Shown in pieces: positions 33,765 to 43,192 of a DNA stretch of 64,000 nt. The DNA comes from Deinococcus aquaticus. GTDB lineage: Bacteria; Deinococcota; Deinococci; Deinococcales; Deinococcaceae. The stretch covers positions 62,001-126,000 of the forward strand of contig NZ_CP115167.1 in the NCBI RefSeq assembly GCF_028622095.1, written 5' to 3'. A program made the position numbers and the translations under genes. The notes under the pieces were generated by a model. That model ran no database searches. It saw nothing but the letters and a program-made list of their open reading frames with translations, and was not told the DNA's origin. Numbering within the stretch: position 1 is the first letter of the stretch; each line of letters starts with the position of its first letter.

Positions 33765-34316
33765 ATGCAGATTGGCTATGCCCGCGTCAGCAAGCAACAC
33801 GAACAGGACACCGCCGCGCAACTGCGGGCGCTGAAGGACGGTGGGGCTGAGCGCGTGTTCACCGAACACGCTTCGGGGGGCCGCTGGGACCGGCCCGAAC
33901 TCCACAAGATGCTCGACCAGCTCAGAGAAGGGGATGTGGTCATCGTCTGGAAGCTGGACCGACTCAGCCGCAGCCTCAAGGACCTGCTTCACCTGATGGA
34001 GCTGCTGGGAGATCGGGGCGTAGGCTTTCGCAGCTTGACGGAGGCCATCGACACCACCACCCCGGCGGGCCGAATGATGATGCAGATGGTGGGGGCCTTC
34101 GCGGAGTTCGAGCGGGCCATGATCCGGGAACGAACCCGCGCGGGCCTGGAACAGGCCCGGCTGGAAGGGCGTGTTGGAGGCCGCAAACGCAAGCTCTTGC
34201 CCCATCAGGAACAGGACATCCGCGAGTCGGTGGGGTCCGGGCGGCGGACAGCGGCGCAGTGTGCCCGCCTATTCGGGGTCCATCCCAGCACCATCACCCG
34301 ACTGCTCCGGCGTTAG
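33765..34316 (+). CDS. tnpR: serine resolvase of the Tn3 element (183 aa)
   Basis: Start ATG 33765 after CTGGAGG. YARVS with catalytic Ser9, the KLDRLSRS block, and [27 protein letters not shown]-terminal HTH ending IT..LLRR. Resolves cointegrates at res. Followed at once by the transposase. Confidence 0.92.
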   Translation: MQIGYARVSKQHEQDTAAQLRALKDGGAERVFTEHASGGRWDRPELHKMLDQLREGDVVIVWKLDRLSRSLKDLLHLMELLGDRGVGFRSLTEAIDTTTPAGRMMMQMVGAFAEFERAMIRERTRAGLEQARLEGRVGGRKRKLLPHQEQDIRESVGSGRRTAAQCARLFGVHPSTITRLLRR

Positions 34317-34323
34317 CTGGCGC

Positions 34324-37269
34324 GTGAAACACGACTGGTCCCCCGAAGAGCTGGCTGGGCAGTTCACCCTGACCCATCCAGAACGGGCGTTCCTGGGCTT
34401 CAAGGGCGAGGCGGCCTCGCTAAGTCTGGCTGCGCTGCTCAAGACCTTTCAGCTCCAGGGCGAGTTTCTGGACCATCCCCAAGGGGTGCCCGGTGTGGTC
34501 GTCGATTTCCTGGCCCAGCAGCTTGCGGTCTCCCCGGCATGCTGGGCGGAGGTGGACTGGTCCACCCGAACCGCTCGGCGTTACCGCGATGAGGTGGCAC
34601 ACTTCTGTGGCTTCCGGGCCTTTCGGGGGCTGGATGAAACCGCGTTGATCGCCCATCTCATGCCTCTGATCGCCGATCTCAATTCAGACTCGGAAACCTT
34701 GAAACAGCAGGGACGAGAGTTTTTGCGGGGAGAGCGCCTCGTTCCGCCCACGGCGGAACGCCTGGGACGTTGCCTGCGCGCTGCCGTGAACAGGCAGGAA
34801 GCCCGCTGGTTGCAAGGCATTCAGGCTCGCCTCAAGCCCCAGTCCTGTCAGTCCTTGGACGCTTTGATCAGCACTGACGCGGCGGCAGATGACCTGCAAC
34901 CCCTTCTGGTCATCCGCTCCACGCTGGCCGCGCTCAAGGACACCGCCGGGCGGGTCAAGGTGGACACCGTCCTCGAAGAACTCGCCAAGCTCGACGAATT
35001 GCGCGCCCTGGGGCTGACTTCCGAGGTTTTCACTGGCGTTCCGCCCAGAGTCGTCGGGCAGTACCGTCGCCGGGCGGCCAGCGAACCGCCCCGCGAATTG
35101 CGACGCCATCCCGCCCCCTTGCGCCATGTCCTGCTGGCCGCGCTGTGCTGGCAACGCCAGACCGAAGTCACCGATGACCTGGTGGAACTGCTCATCCGGG
35201 TGGCCCACCACATCGGCACCCACGCCGAGAGCAAGGTGGAGGCGGAGTTGCTGCGGCAACTCCGGCGGGTCAGGGGCAAGAGTGCGCTGCTGTTCAAGCT
35301 GGCGAAGGCCGCCCGCGCTCAGCCGGAAGGAGCAGTACGGGAAGTGATCTATCCGGTGGTGCCGGAGCCGGTTCTCGATGACCTGATCCGCGAGATGGAG
35401 GCCGAGGGCAACTATGACCGCCAGGTGCGCCTGGTTACGCGCAATTCCTACGGCCACCATTATCGCCGGGCCATCTCGTTGCTGCTGGACGCCCTGACCT
35501 TCCGCTGCAATAACGACCGCCACCGGCCCATCATGCGGGCGCTGGAGCTGCTGGCGAAATACCGGGACCGCCGGACCTTGACCTTTCCCCTGAACGAGGA
35601 CGTGCCGCTGGGTGGTGTCGTCAAGGACGACTGGCAGGCCCTGGTCCTCGATGACGTCGAGGGGCGCAAGGTCAACCGCGTCACCTACGAGATGTGCGTC
35701 CTGACCACGCTGCGTGACAAGATCCGCTGCAAGGAGGTCTGGGTCGAGGGAGCCGGGCGTTTCCGCAATCCCGATGAGGACCTTCCCGGCGACTTCGAGC
35801 AGAAACGGGCCGAGTACTACTCGGCCCTGGCCCAACCGGGTGAAGCTCAGACGTTTACCCGTCAGCTTCGCACCCACATGGAAACCGCGCTGGACGCACT
35901 GAACACCGATCTTCCCACCAACGCCAGAGTCAAGCTGGTCACGTCGAAGAAGGGGAAGGGGCGGCTGTCAATCTCGCCGCTGGCCGCCCTCCCCGAACCG
36001 CAGAACATCACCCGGCTGGCCGCGGCGCTGGTACAGCGCTGGCCGATGACCAACCTGCTGGATGTCCTGAAAGAAACGGAACTGCGGACCGGGTTCACCA
36101 CCGCCTTCCATTCGGTGGCAGCCCGTGAGGTGCTGAGCCGTGAGGTGGTGCAGCGCCGATTGCTGCTGTGTCTGCACGGCATCGGCACCAACGCGGGCCT
36201 GAAGCGGATGTGCAGTGGGGGCGGGGAGGACAGCTTCGCTGACCTCCAGTACATCCGTCGTCGCTACGTCCACAAGGAACACCTCCGGGCAGCGATCAGC
36301 CGCGTGTGCAACGCCATCTTTCAGGCTAGGGACGCCACGCTGTGGGGCGAGGCCACCACCGCCTGCGCCTCGGACAGCAAGAAGTTCGGGGCCTGGGACC
36401 AGAACCTGATGACCGAGTGGCACGCCCGCTACGGCGGTCCCGGCGTGATGGTGTACTGGCACGTCGAGCAGCATTCGGTGTGCATTTACAGCCAGCTCAA
36501 AAGCTGTTCCAGCAGCGAGGTGGCCGCCATGATCGAGGGCGTGCTTCGGCACGACACCGAGATGGCGGTGGACAAGAATTACGTAGACACCCACGGCCAG
36601 AGCGAGGTGGGCTTCGCATTCTGTCAGCTACTCGGCTTTCAGCTTCTGCCGCGTCTGAAGAACATCAAGCACCAGAAGCTGTACCGCCCCAATAAGGGCG
36701 AGCCAGAAAAATACGTCCACCTGCAAGCGATCCTGACCCGCCCGATCCAGTGGGAGCTGATCGAGCAGCAATACGATGAGATGATCAAGCTCGCCACCGC
36801 CCTGCGGCTGGGGACGGCGGACGCCGAGAGCATCCTGCGGCGCTTTACCCGCCAGAACGTGCAGCACCCGACGTACCGGGCGCTGGCTGAGTTGGGGAAA
36901 GCGGTGAAAACCGCTTTCCTGTGCGACTATCTGCGCCAAGAGAGCCTGCGCCGCGAGATCCACGAGGGCTTGCAGGTGATCGAGTCGTGGAACAGCGCCA
37001 ACGACTTCATCCTGTACGGCAAGGGTGGCGAGTTCACCAGCAACCGCATCGAGGAGCAGGAAATCCAGATGCTGGGCCTGCACCTGCTCCAGGTCAGCCT
37101 GGTCTACGTCAATACGCTGATGATGCAGCAGGTGCTGTCAGAGCCGGAGTGGCAGGGGCAGTTGACCGGGGCGGACCTGCGGGCCTTGACCCCACTGAAG
37201 TGGCAGCACATCAATCCCTACGGCACCTTCACGCTGAATATGCATGAGCGGCTGCCACTCAGGGTCTAG
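34324..37269 (+). CDS. tnpA: Tn3-family transposase (981 aa)
   Basis: GTG start 5 nt after tnpR stop. Length is normal for Tn3 TnpA. C-terminal catalytic region visible: Asp in [12 protein letters not shown], Asp in [12 protein letters not shown] region, Glu in [23 protein letters not shown]. Appears intact. Performs replicative transposition between the 39-bp ends. Confidence 0.92.
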   Translation: MKHDWSPEELAGQFTLTHPERAFLGFKGEAASLSLAALLKTFQLQGEFLDHPQGVPGVVVDFLAQQLAVSPACWAEVDWSTRTARRYRDEVAHFCGFRAFRGLDETALIAHLMPLIADLNSDSETLKQQGREFLRGERLVPPTAERLGRCLRAAVNRQEARWLQGIQARLKPQSCQSLDALISTDAAADDLQPLLVIRSTLAALKDTAGRVKVDTVLEELAKLDELRALGLTSEVFTGVPPRVVGQYRRRAASEPPRELRRHPAPLRHVLLAALCWQRQTEVTDDLVELLIRVAHHIGTHAESKVEAELLRQLRRVRGKSALLFKLAKAARAQPEGAVREVIYPVVPEPVLDDLIREMEAEGNYDRQVRLVTRNSYGHHYRRAISLLLDALTFRCNNDRHRPIMRALELLAKYRDRRTLTFPLNEDVPLGGVVKDDWQALVLDDVEGRKVNRVTYEMCVLTTLRDKIRCKEVWVEGAGRFRNPDEDLPGDFEQKRAEYYSALAQPGEAQTFTRQLRTHMETALDALNTDLPTNARVKLVTSKKGKGRLSISPLAALPEPQNITRLAAALVQRWPMTNLLDVLKETELRTGFTTAFHSVAAREVLSREVVQRRLLLCLHGIGTNAGLKRMCSGGGEDSFADLQYIRRRYVHKEHLRAAISRVCNAIFQARDATLWGEATTACASDSKKFGAWDQNLMTEWHARYGGPGVMVYWHVEQHSVCIYSQLKSCSSSEVAAMIEGVLRHDTEMAVDKNYVDTHGQSEVGFAFCQLLGFQLLPRLKNIKHQKLYRPNKGEPEKYVHLQAILTRPIQWELIEQQYDEMIKLATALRLGTADAESILRRFTRQNVQHPTYRALAELGKAVKTAFLCDYLRQESLRREIHEGLQVIESWNSANDFILYGKGGEFTSNRIEEQEIQMLGLHLLQVSLVYVNTLMMQQVLSEPEWQGQLTGADLRALTPLKWQHINPYGTFTLNMHERLPLRV

Positions 37270-37279
37270 CGGGTACAGG

Positions 37280-37318
37280 CGAGTTGGACAAATTTTTGTC
37301 CTTCGCTAGGTTAAGCCC
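37280..37318 (-). repeat. Tn3 right inverted repeat
   Basis: Read inward on the minus strand it begins GGGCTTAACCTAGCGAA. An extra G outside restores the usual GGGG start of Tn3 ends. Confidence 0.85.
37284..37312 (+). promoter_or_regulatory. outward promoter in right transposon end
   Basis: TTGGAC (37284-37289), 17 nt, TAGGTT (37307-37312), same geometry as the left end; would transcribe antisense through the truncated permease. Confidence 0.5.
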
Positions 37319-38274
37319 CAGCAGGGCGGCCTCGCCGGCCCGCTGGGTGCCGCTGCTCGCCGCGACGCTGACCGTCAGGGCCGCAGCGAGCAGCGCGCCG
37401 GGCAGGCCCAGAAACAGGAACAGCGCCTGCGCGTAGAGGGCGCCCTCACGCGCGCCGTCCAGCGTGGCGCCCAGGGTGTTGCCGACCACGGCCGAGCCAG
37501 CCAGGCGGGCCTCCACATTGTTCGCCAGGCGGCCGACCAGCGCGAAGGCCTGTCCCGGATCCGCCGGTAGGGTGGTGGCCAGGCGCACGTGCAGCTGGGT
37601 GCGCACCGTGTCCGGCCGGGCCGCGCGTTGCGGCGCGAACAGCCGCTCGAACTGCGCGCGCGGCAGCAGCAGCACGTTGTCCGGCGGGGCCTGCGGAGCG
37701 AGCCCCTTCGGGGCCCCAACTGCCTGGAACAGCGAGTCGGCGGCTGGCAGGTCAACCACACCCGCAACCGTCACGGCCACCGGCGGCGCGCCGTAACGCG
37801 TGACCATGACGCGGTCGCCGACGCCAGCGTGCAGGTTGGCGGCGGTCTGCTGCGAGACCAGTACGCCCTGGGTCGCCCCGACCAGCGCCCGGAGTTCAGC
37901 CGGGAACGCGGCGGCGTAGCCGGGCGGCAGCCCCAGCACCTTGCCCGCCCCCGTCGTCTGTGTGGTCATCTGCCCGGCGGGCCCGGTGACGGCGCTCAGG
38001 GCGGCGACATCCGCGTACCCGACCGGGAGAAGGGTCTTCACCAGCGTCGCGGCGCGGATGGCCTGCTCGGCCGCCGGCACGCTACCCTGCGGGCCCAGCA
38101 GCACCTGCCAGTCCACCGGCACCGACGCGGCCGCCCGCGCGGTCATGTTCTCCCGGCCCGTCGCGATGAACGCCAGCAGCAGCGCCAAGAAGGCGGTCGT
38201 CAAGGCCACGCCCGCAGCTGTGCCCCAAACGCGCAGTGGTCGCCGGGTGAGCAGACCACGGAGCCACGTGCCGG

Positions 38275-38997
38275 TCACGCTGTCCTCCGGGCCGAGCGGG
38301 TGATCAGAGACACGGCCCCGTCCCGCAGGTGCCAGACAGCATTCAGACGCGCCGCCACCGCCGGGTCATGCGTGGCGAGCACCAGCGCGGCGTTCGGTGG
38401 CAGGGCAGAAAGCAGCACGTCCATCAGGTGCTGCGCGGTCACGGAGTCGAGCTGCCCGGTGGGTTCATCGGCCAGGATCAGGCGCGGCCGGGTGACGAGG
38501 GCGCGGGCCACCGCCACGCGCTGCGCCTGCCCACCCGAGAGTTCCTCAGGGAGCTGGTCGGCCAGTGTCCCGAGGTCGAGCCGCTTCAGCCACTCCAGCG
38601 CCTCATGCAGGGCGCTGCGCGTGTCCTGGCCGTTCAGGATCAGCGGCAGAGCCACGTTCTCCAGGGCGCTCAGGGGCGCGAGCAGGCTCTGCGCCTGGAA
38701 CACGAAGGACACCAGGCCGGGCCGCAGGTTCTCTGGCGCGCCCAGGGCCGGCCAGGACAGCGAGCCGGACGTGGGCGCATCAAGCGCGCCCAGCAGGTGC
38801 AGCAGGGTGCTCTTGCCGCTCCCCGAGGTGCCCAGCAGCGCGATCCGGTCGCCAGGCTGCACTCCCACGGACACGCCCCGCAGGGCGTGCACCGTCTGGG
38901 TGCCCACCTGAAAGTCGCGGGTCAACGCCTGTCCGGAGACCAGCGTCGTGTGCAGGTCGGGGGTCAGCTCGTGTGGCCGTTCGATCTCATCACGCAT
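38275..38997 (-). CDS. LolD/MacB-type ABC ATPase (240 aa)
   Basis: Walker A GTSGSGKST, Q-loop FVFQAQSLL, signature LSGGQAQRVAVARAL, Walker B LILADEPTGQLDS, H-loop ATHDP. ATGA overlap with the truncated permease. Would power extraction or export of lipids or lipoproteins through an FtsX-type permease. Confidence 0.88.
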   Translation of the reverse strand: MRDEIERPHELTPDLHTTLVSGQALTRDFQVGTQTVHALRGVSVGVQPGDRIALLGTSGSGKSTLLHLLGALDAPTSGSLSWPALGAPENLRPGLVSFVFQAQSLLAPLSALENVALPLILNGQDTRSALHEALEWLKRLDLGTLADQLPEELSGGQAQRVAVARALVTRPRLILADEPTGQLDSVTAQHLMDVLLSALPPNAALVLATHDPAVAARLNAVWHLRDGAVSLITRSARRTA

Positions 38998-39664
38998 CGG
39001 CCCACCGCCCGTCTTTCAGGTACAGGACCCGGTCCGCCCGCCCGGCCAGGCGTTGGCTGTGCGTGGCGATCAGGGCGGCGCGGCCCTGACCGTGCACGAA
39101 CTCGCCGATCACGTCCGTCACGCGGTCTTCGGTATCAGCGTCAACCTCGGCGGTCGGCTCGTCGGCCAGCAGGATCCGGGGATCGTGTGCCAGGGCGGCC
39201 ACCAGCGCAGCCCGCGCGGTCTCCCCGCCGGACAGCTGGGCCGGGTAGGCGTGCAGGTGCGGCGCCAGCCCGACCCGCCCCAGGAGCTCCCGGGCCCGCA
39301 CGTCGTCCCGCCGCCCGAGCAGCGAGCCCGTCAGCAGAGCGTTGTCCAGCACCGTCAGGTGGGGGATCAGGTTGCCGCTTTGCAGCATCACGCCCAGGTG
39401 AGCGGCGCGCAGCCGGGCCCGGCGCGCCTCCGGTTGCCGGGAGAGCCGTTCGCCACCGAGCTCTATCCACCCCCCGTCCGGGTCGTCCAGGCCGGCCAGG
39501 CAGGCCAGCAGGGTGCTCTTCCCGCTGCCGGAGGAGCCCAGCAGTACGGTCAGTTCGCCCGGCTGCAGCTCCAGGCTGACCCCGCGCAGAGCGCGGGTCT
39601 CGTCGTCACCCACTTGGTAGAAGCGGTACAGGTCCGTCGCGTTCAGCAGGGGCGCGCCGCTCAC
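38990..39664 (-). CDS. second LolD-type ABC ATPase (224 aa)
   Basis: GTG start overlapping the stop of the secreted-protein gene (GTGA). Walker A GSSGSGKST (about 43-51), signature LSGGE (about 144-148), Walker B ILLADEPTAEVD (about 164-175), H-loop ATHS. Overlaps the next ATPase gene by 8 nt. Two ATPases for one permease suggests a heterodimer. Confidence 0.88.
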   Translation of the reverse strand: MSGAPLLNATDLYRFYQVGDDETRALRGVSLELQPGELTVLLGSSGSGKSTLLACLAGLDDPDGGWIELGGERLSRQPEARRARLRAAHLGVMLQSGNLIPHLTVLDNALLTGSLLGRRDDVRARELLGRVGLAPHLHAYPAQLSGGETARAALVAALAHDPRILLADEPTAEVDADTEDRVTDVIGEFVHGQGRAALIATHSQRLAGRADRVLYLKDGRWADA

Positions 39665-40227
39665 CGCCACCTCAGCGAGTCGGACATCTGCTTCCACGCG
39701 TCGACGTTGTCTGAGCCCAGCGGGGCCGAGAACCGCAGGAGCACCCGCTTCCCGGCGTGGGACAGCACGTACAGCTCGTTCTCCAGTGCCGGGGCGCGTC
39801 CAGTCACAGCGTTGACCGGTCCGGTGGACGTGAAGCTGGCCCGGACGGCTGGCCCGGACGGGAGCGTGACCGCCTTCACGACCGTAACCTTGAGCTTCGG
39901 AGTGGTCTTCGCCAGCGTCACCAGTTCTCCAGCCCGCACGCTGGCCGGCGTGGGTGTCCCGGTGGTGCCGGTCGTCCAGACTTCCACCGCGCCGAGCTTG
40001 GACGTGAAAGTCACGTGTGTGCCGCTGACGGTGCGGGCCCAGCCCTCGGGCACTTCCAGCGAGTAACCGCCGGCCGAACTGGCATACCGCACGAAGGCCT
40101 GATTGTCGGGAATGTCGCCGGCCGGATGGGTCTCCGGGGCGACCTGGGTGGACGTCTGGGCGTGGGCAGCGAGGGGGGCCAGGGACGCCGTCAGGAGCAG
40201 CGCGGTGGTGTGCAGGATCTTGGTCAT
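39661..40227 (-). CDS. secreted protein of the ABC operon (188 aa)
   Basis: Signal peptide ending LAAHA with predicted cleavage near residue 23. Mature part beta-rich (GGYSLEVPEGWARTVSGTHVTFTSKLGAVEVWTTG), resembling PsbP/DUF1795-like sandwich proteins. First gene of the operon, with promoter site E upstream. Confidence 0.75.
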   Translation of the reverse strand: MTKILHTTALLLTASLAPLAAHAQTSTQVAPETHPAGDIPDNQAFVRYASSAGGYSLEVPEGWARTVSGTHVTFTSKLGAVEVWTTGTTGTPTPASVRAGELVTLAKTTPKLKVTVVKAVTLPSGPAVRASFTSTGPVNAVTGRAPALENELYVLSHAGKRVLLRFSAPLGSDNVDAWKQMSDSLRWR

Positions 40228-40244
40228 GGTGAACCTCCACCGTG

Positions 40245-40276
40245 ACCGTAGAACCGGGAGGTTTAGGTGCGGTAAA
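40245..40276 (-). promoter_or_regulatory. direct-repeat operator/promoter, site E
   Basis: TTTACC (40271-40276), 5 nt, TAAACC, 9 nt, TACGGT (40245-40250). Leader with GGAGG to the ATG at 40227. Same spacing as sites A-D and F. Confidence 0.65.
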
Positions 40277-40304
40277 GATCGCGCTGGAGTGGACTGATCC
40301 GCGG

Positions 40305-40356
40305 GAGCATGGACAGTGGGGACAGCCGAGGTGGGCTGTCCCCACTGTCCATGCTC
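40305..40356. terminator. very long perfect hairpin
   Basis: 23-bp perfect stem (40305-40327 with 40334-40356) and a 6-nt loop, directly after the dedA-like stop codon and upstream of site E. Strong terminator for the DedA gene; insulation for the ABC operon. Confidence 0.85.
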
Positions 40357-40950
40357 TCACTCCACGGTTGTGCGCGCCCGGCGGAGTTCCATGGCCACAG
40401 GGATGAAGCTCAGCACGACGACCACGCCCACAAGCAGCAGGATGTAACGGTCAAGATTCGGGATCAGGCCGCCCAGCGCGTACCCGAGCAGCGGCACGGT
40501 CAGCGCCCACAGCAGGCCCCCGATCACGTTGTACGTCAGGAACTTCGGGTATGACATGCCGCCCACCCCGGCCATGGTCGGAGCCACGGTGCGCACCACC
40601 GGCACGAAACGCGCCAGGATCAGCGCGCGGCTGCCGTGCCGGTCGAAGAAGACCTGGGTGCGCTGGACATACTCGGGCCGAAGCAGTCGGCTCCCCTCGC
40701 GGTTGAACACAGATGGCCCGAATTTCCGGCCGATGGCATACCCGACACTGTCCCCGAGGATCGCTCCGGCCGCCACCGCCAGCATCAGACCGGGCAGGTT
40801 GAGCGTGCCCTGTTTGGCGAGCAGGCCCGCCGTGATCAGCAGGCTGTCCCCGGGCAGGAAGAAGCCGGCCAGCAGGCCGGACTCGGCGAAGACCATGCCG
40901 AAGATGCCGGCATAGGAGACACTCTGGATCAGGTGCGGGAGATCGAACAT
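40357..40950 (-). CDS. DedA-family membrane protein (197 aa)
   Basis: [18 protein letters not shown] (about 21-38), GD at 66-67, and RFVPVVRT at 114-121 are DedA hallmarks; several membrane helices. DedA members flip undecaprenyl phosphate or other lipids back across the membrane. Leaderless: TACGGT ends 6 nt before the ATG. Confidence 0.9.
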   Translation of the reverse strand: MFDLPHLIQSVSYAGIFGMVFAESGLLAGFFLPGDSLLITAGLLAKQGTLNLPGLMLAVAAGAILGDSVGYAIGRKFGPSVFNREGSRLLRPEYVQRTQVFFDRHGSRALILARFVPVVRTVAPTMAGVGGMSYPKFLTYNVIGGLLWALTVPLLGYALGGLIPNLDRYILLLVGVVVVLSFIPVAMELRRARTTVE

Positions 40951-40956
40951 GACGCC

Positions 40957-40990
40957 ACCGTACTGACCGCAGGTAAAGGGCAGGTATACC
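40957..40990 (-). promoter_or_regulatory. direct-repeat operator/promoter, site A (dedA-like gene)
   Basis: GGTATACC (40983-40990), TTTACC 11 bp on, then TACGGT (40957-40962), 6 nt to the ATG. TATACCTG/TTTACCTG repeat. Confidence 0.75.
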
Positions 40991-41001
40991 TGCGAAGCAA
41001 C

Positions 41002-41032
41002 AGATCCCGGACACCACGGGTGTCCGGGATCT
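41002..41032. terminator. hairpin terminator
   Basis: 13-bp perfect stem AGATCCCGGACAC with a 5-nt loop, after the COG4705-type gene (stop 41049) on the minus strand. Confidence 0.75.
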
Positions 41033-41048
41033 CCTTCTGAGCCTGTGC

Positions 41049-41855
41049 TCAGGCCGCTTCGATGTCCGCCGGCGCGAGCGCCACCTGATCCCGACGCGTC
41101 ACGGCGAGGTAGCTCACGACCCCCAGGATGGCGAGCAGGAAGATCACGCTGGTGACCGTGGTGCCCAGGCCCAGCCCGCCGTCGGCCTTCGCCTGCGACA
41201 GCGAGTCCCCGATGGACGCGCCCAGCGGCCGGGTCAGGATGTACACGGTCCAGAACGTCAGGATGCCGTTCAGCTTCAGGAACTGGTGGGCGAGTGCGGC
41301 GAGCACGATCAGCCCGGCGAACAACCCGACAGATACAAAATACCCGAGCTGCAGTTTTTCAGCCACCAGGTCACCGGTCGCAGTGCCCAGCGCAAACGTG
41401 AACAGCACCGCCAGCCAGTAGAACGCCTCGCGCCGGGCCGTGAAGATGGAATGGATCGAGAGGGTGCCTTCCCGCCGCCACCACGCGAAGAAGGTGGTCG
41501 AGAGGGCCACGGCAAAGATGGCGCTACTCGTCCACAGGCTGATGCCGAAGTTGTCGGTCATGTTGTCGGTGATCAACGTGCCGACCACGCTGATCAGGAC
41601 GATGGCGACCCAGTAGATGCCCGGAACGTAGCGGCTGGAGCGGAACTGGGCGAACAGCACGGCAATCAGCAGGGCACCCATCACGAGGGTCGTGCCGGTC
41701 AGGCCGAGCTTCAGTGTGGTGTTCAGGTAATCGGCGGCCGTCTCGCCGACGGTGGTTGCGAGTACCTTGATGATCCAGAAGAACGCCGTGACTTCAGGCA
41801 CCTTGCTGATCAGGGTGCGCAGCGAGGCGGACTGGGCGGTGAGGGTGGACGTCAT
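41049..41855 (-). CDS. COG4705-type multi-span membrane protein (268 aa)
   Basis: About eight hydrophobic helices with repeated [15 protein letters not shown], [10 protein letters not shown] and LGASIGDSL segments, typical of the COG4705 membrane-anchored family of unknown function, which shows internal repeats. Start overlaps the stop of a 22-codon leader ORF. Confidence 0.8.
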   Translation of the reverse strand: MTSTLTAQSASLRTLISKVPEVTAFFWIIKVLATTVGETAADYLNTTLKLGLTGTTLVMGALLIAVLFAQFRSSRYVPGIYWVAIVLISVVGTLITDNMTDNFGISLWTSSAIFAVALSTTFFAWWRREGTLSIHSIFTARREAFYWLAVLFTFALGTATGDLVAEKLQLGYFVSVGLFAGLIVLAALAHQFLKLNGILTFWTVYILTRPLGASIGDSLSQAKADGGLGLGTTVTSVIFLLAILGVVSYLAVTRRDQVALAPADIEAA

Positions 41856-41920
41856 GACCGCCCCGCGGCGGAACCGGACGACGGGGTGGCGGAAACAAGG
41901 CTGGACAGGACTTCATTCAT
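41852..41920 (-). CDS. 22-aa leader ORF
   Basis: GGAGG at good distance from ATG 41920; frame of 22 codons ending in ATGA overlap with the COG4705 gene. Product Ser/Ala-rich. Likely a translational coupling peptide. Confidence 0.45.
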   Translation of the reverse strand: MNEVLSSLVSATPSSGSAAGRS

Positions 41921-41949
41921 GGAGCCTCCGGCGCGGGCAGCGCGTCGGA

Positions 41950-41983
41950 AGCGTATGGACGGCGGGTTAAGGGCAGGTATATC
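41950..41983 (-). promoter_or_regulatory. direct-repeat operator/promoter, site B
   Basis: GATATACC (41976-41983), then TTAACC 11 bp on, then TACGCT (41950-41955). A leader of about 25 nt with GGAGG follows. Confidence 0.7.
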
Positions 41984-42147
41984 CAGGATCGGTACAGGAG
42001 GGCCGGCGCAGGAGATCGTTCAGGCGCGGTCCGTTTTCCGCAGGGTCGCCGGGGTGGGCGTTCACCGCAGGGCAACTGCCGGTTCCCGCTGTCGTTCCTC
42101 GCGTCCTCGGTAGCGACTTTCGGGGCGTTCACGTCGCCCGCGAAGTG

Positions 42148-42181
42148 GGTATACCCCGGCTTTACCTGCGTTCTCTACGGT
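42148..42181 (+). promoter_or_regulatory. direct-repeat operator/promoter, site C (uppP)
   Basis: GGTATACC (42148-42155), TTTACC (42161-42166), TACGGT (42176-42181), 7 nt, ATG at 42189. The only plus-strand site of the six. Confidence 0.75.
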
Positions 42182-42188
42182 CGCGCCC

Positions 42189-43013
42189 ATGACTCCAGAA
42201 CTCCAGGCGGTGATCCTCGGCGTGGTCGAGGGCCTCACCGAGTTCCTCCCCGTCTCCTCCACCGGTCACCTGATCGTCGCCGAGAGCCTGATCGGCTACC
42301 GTGATACCGGAGAGGTCTTCACCGTCGTCATCCAGCTCGGCGCGATCCTGGCTGTGATCCTCTACTACTGGCGGCAGTTGACCGGCCAGCTCACCCGGCT
42401 GCTGCGGGGCAGCGCGCCGGCCCGCACCTTCTGGCTGAACCTGATCGTGGCGTCCATCCCGGCCGCCGTGCTCGGCCTGCTGTTGGAGAAGGCCATCAAG
42501 GCGGCACTGTTCTCCCCGCTCACAGTGGCCATCAGCGCCATCGTGGGCGGCGTCATTCTGTGGTGGGTGGACACCCGGCGGCACGAGGTCACGGTCGAGC
42601 TAACCGAGCCGGACCTGGACAGCGTCACCACCCGGCAGGCGGCACTGATCGGGGTGGCGCAGGCGGTCGCGATCATTCCCGGCGTGTCCCGCAGCGGCGC
42701 CAGCATCGTCGGCGGGCTGCTCACCGGCCTGAACCGCGTGACGGCCACCGCGTTCTCGTTCTTCCTGGGCATTCCCATCCTGGGCGGGGCGGGCCTGTAC
42801 AGCCTGTACAAGGCCCGGCACGCGCTGGGCAGCATTCCCGGTGGCAGCAGCACCCTGGTGATCGGCACGGTCGTCGCGTTCGTGACGGCGCTGGTGTCCG
42901 TGACGTGGCTGCTGCGCTACGTGTCCACGCACGACTTCAGGGGCTTCGCGGTGTACCGCGTGGTCATGGGCGCCGTCATCCTGGCCCTGCTTGCGGCAGG
43001 CGTCCTGCACTGA
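42189..43013 (+). CDS. uppP: undecaprenyl-diphosphatase
   Basis: 274 aa, multi-span. EGLTEFLPVSSTGH at 14-27 and PGVSRSG at 164-170 are the two catalytic motifs of UppP/BacA. It dephosphorylates undecaprenyl pyrophosphate to recycle the lipid carrier of cell-wall synthesis; extra copies give bacitracin tolerance. A plasmid copy is presumably additional to a chromosomal one. Leaderless from site C. Confidence 0.95.
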   Translation: MTPELQAVILGVVEGLTEFLPVSSTGHLIVAESLIGYRDTGEVFTVVIQLGAILAVILYYWRQLTGQLTRLLRGSAPARTFWLNLIVASIPAAVLGLLLEKAIKAALFSPLTVAISAIVGGVILWWVDTRRHEVTVELTEPDLDSVTTRQAALIGVAQAVAIIPGVSRSGASIVGGLLTGLNRVTATAFSFFLGIPILGGAGLYSLYKARHALGSIPGGSSTLVIGTVVAFVTALVSVTWLLRYVSTHDFRGFAVYRVVMGAVILALLAAGVLH

Positions 43014-43049
43014 ACGTGATCCACACCCACGGCGGGCGCCGTGACGCCC

Positions 43050-43192
43050 CTCATACGGATTCCGTTTGTTTCGTTAATAACCCGGGACAGCACCGGGTTG
43101 CCAATTCCACGTCCGGCAGTCCTCTTTTCTCCCACTCGCGTCCGCTCGGATGGAATGGTTTTTGCAAACCATTCCATCCGAGTCCGTATCAG
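43050..43192. repeat. MITE-like repeat, copy 1 (143 bp)
   Basis: Termini TCATACGGATTCCG and GAGTCCGTATCAG are imperfect inverted repeats. Inside is a perfect 17-bp hairpin, CTCGGATGGAATGGTTT (43147-43163) with its complement at 43168-43184. Reverse-complement homologue of the repeat at 51410-51550. Deinococcal genomes hold many such small repeats. Confidence 0.75.

Larger units (their letters stand above)
32152..37318. mobile_element. Tn3-family transposon, about 5.2 kb
   Basis: Bounded by 39-bp inverted repeats matching at 33 of 39 positions, it carries resolvase, a 981-aa Tn3-type transposase, a probable res site and two passenger genes (a lipoprotein and its partner). Flanks do not show a 5-bp target duplication (TCCTT against CAGCA), and the right flank is a truncated ABC permease with no matching remainder on the left. 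This implies an adjacent deletion or recombination after insertion. Confidence 0.85.
37259..38278 (-). pseudogene. FtsX-like ABC permease truncated by the transposon
   Basis: N-terminal membrane helix (TTAFLALLLAFIATG), a periplasmic domain (about 40-270) and a second helix region (ALFLFLGLPGALLAAALTVSVAAS), then GTQRAGEAALL and a break: the last 20 codons are transposon sequence. Intact members of this MacB/FtsX-type class have more helices after this point. Partner of the two ATPases upstream, so the exporter is probably non-functional here. Confidence 0.75.

Noticed and set aside
32147..37323. Target duplication for the Tn3 element
   Set aside because: TCCTT and CAGCA flanks differ whichever terminal base is chosen.
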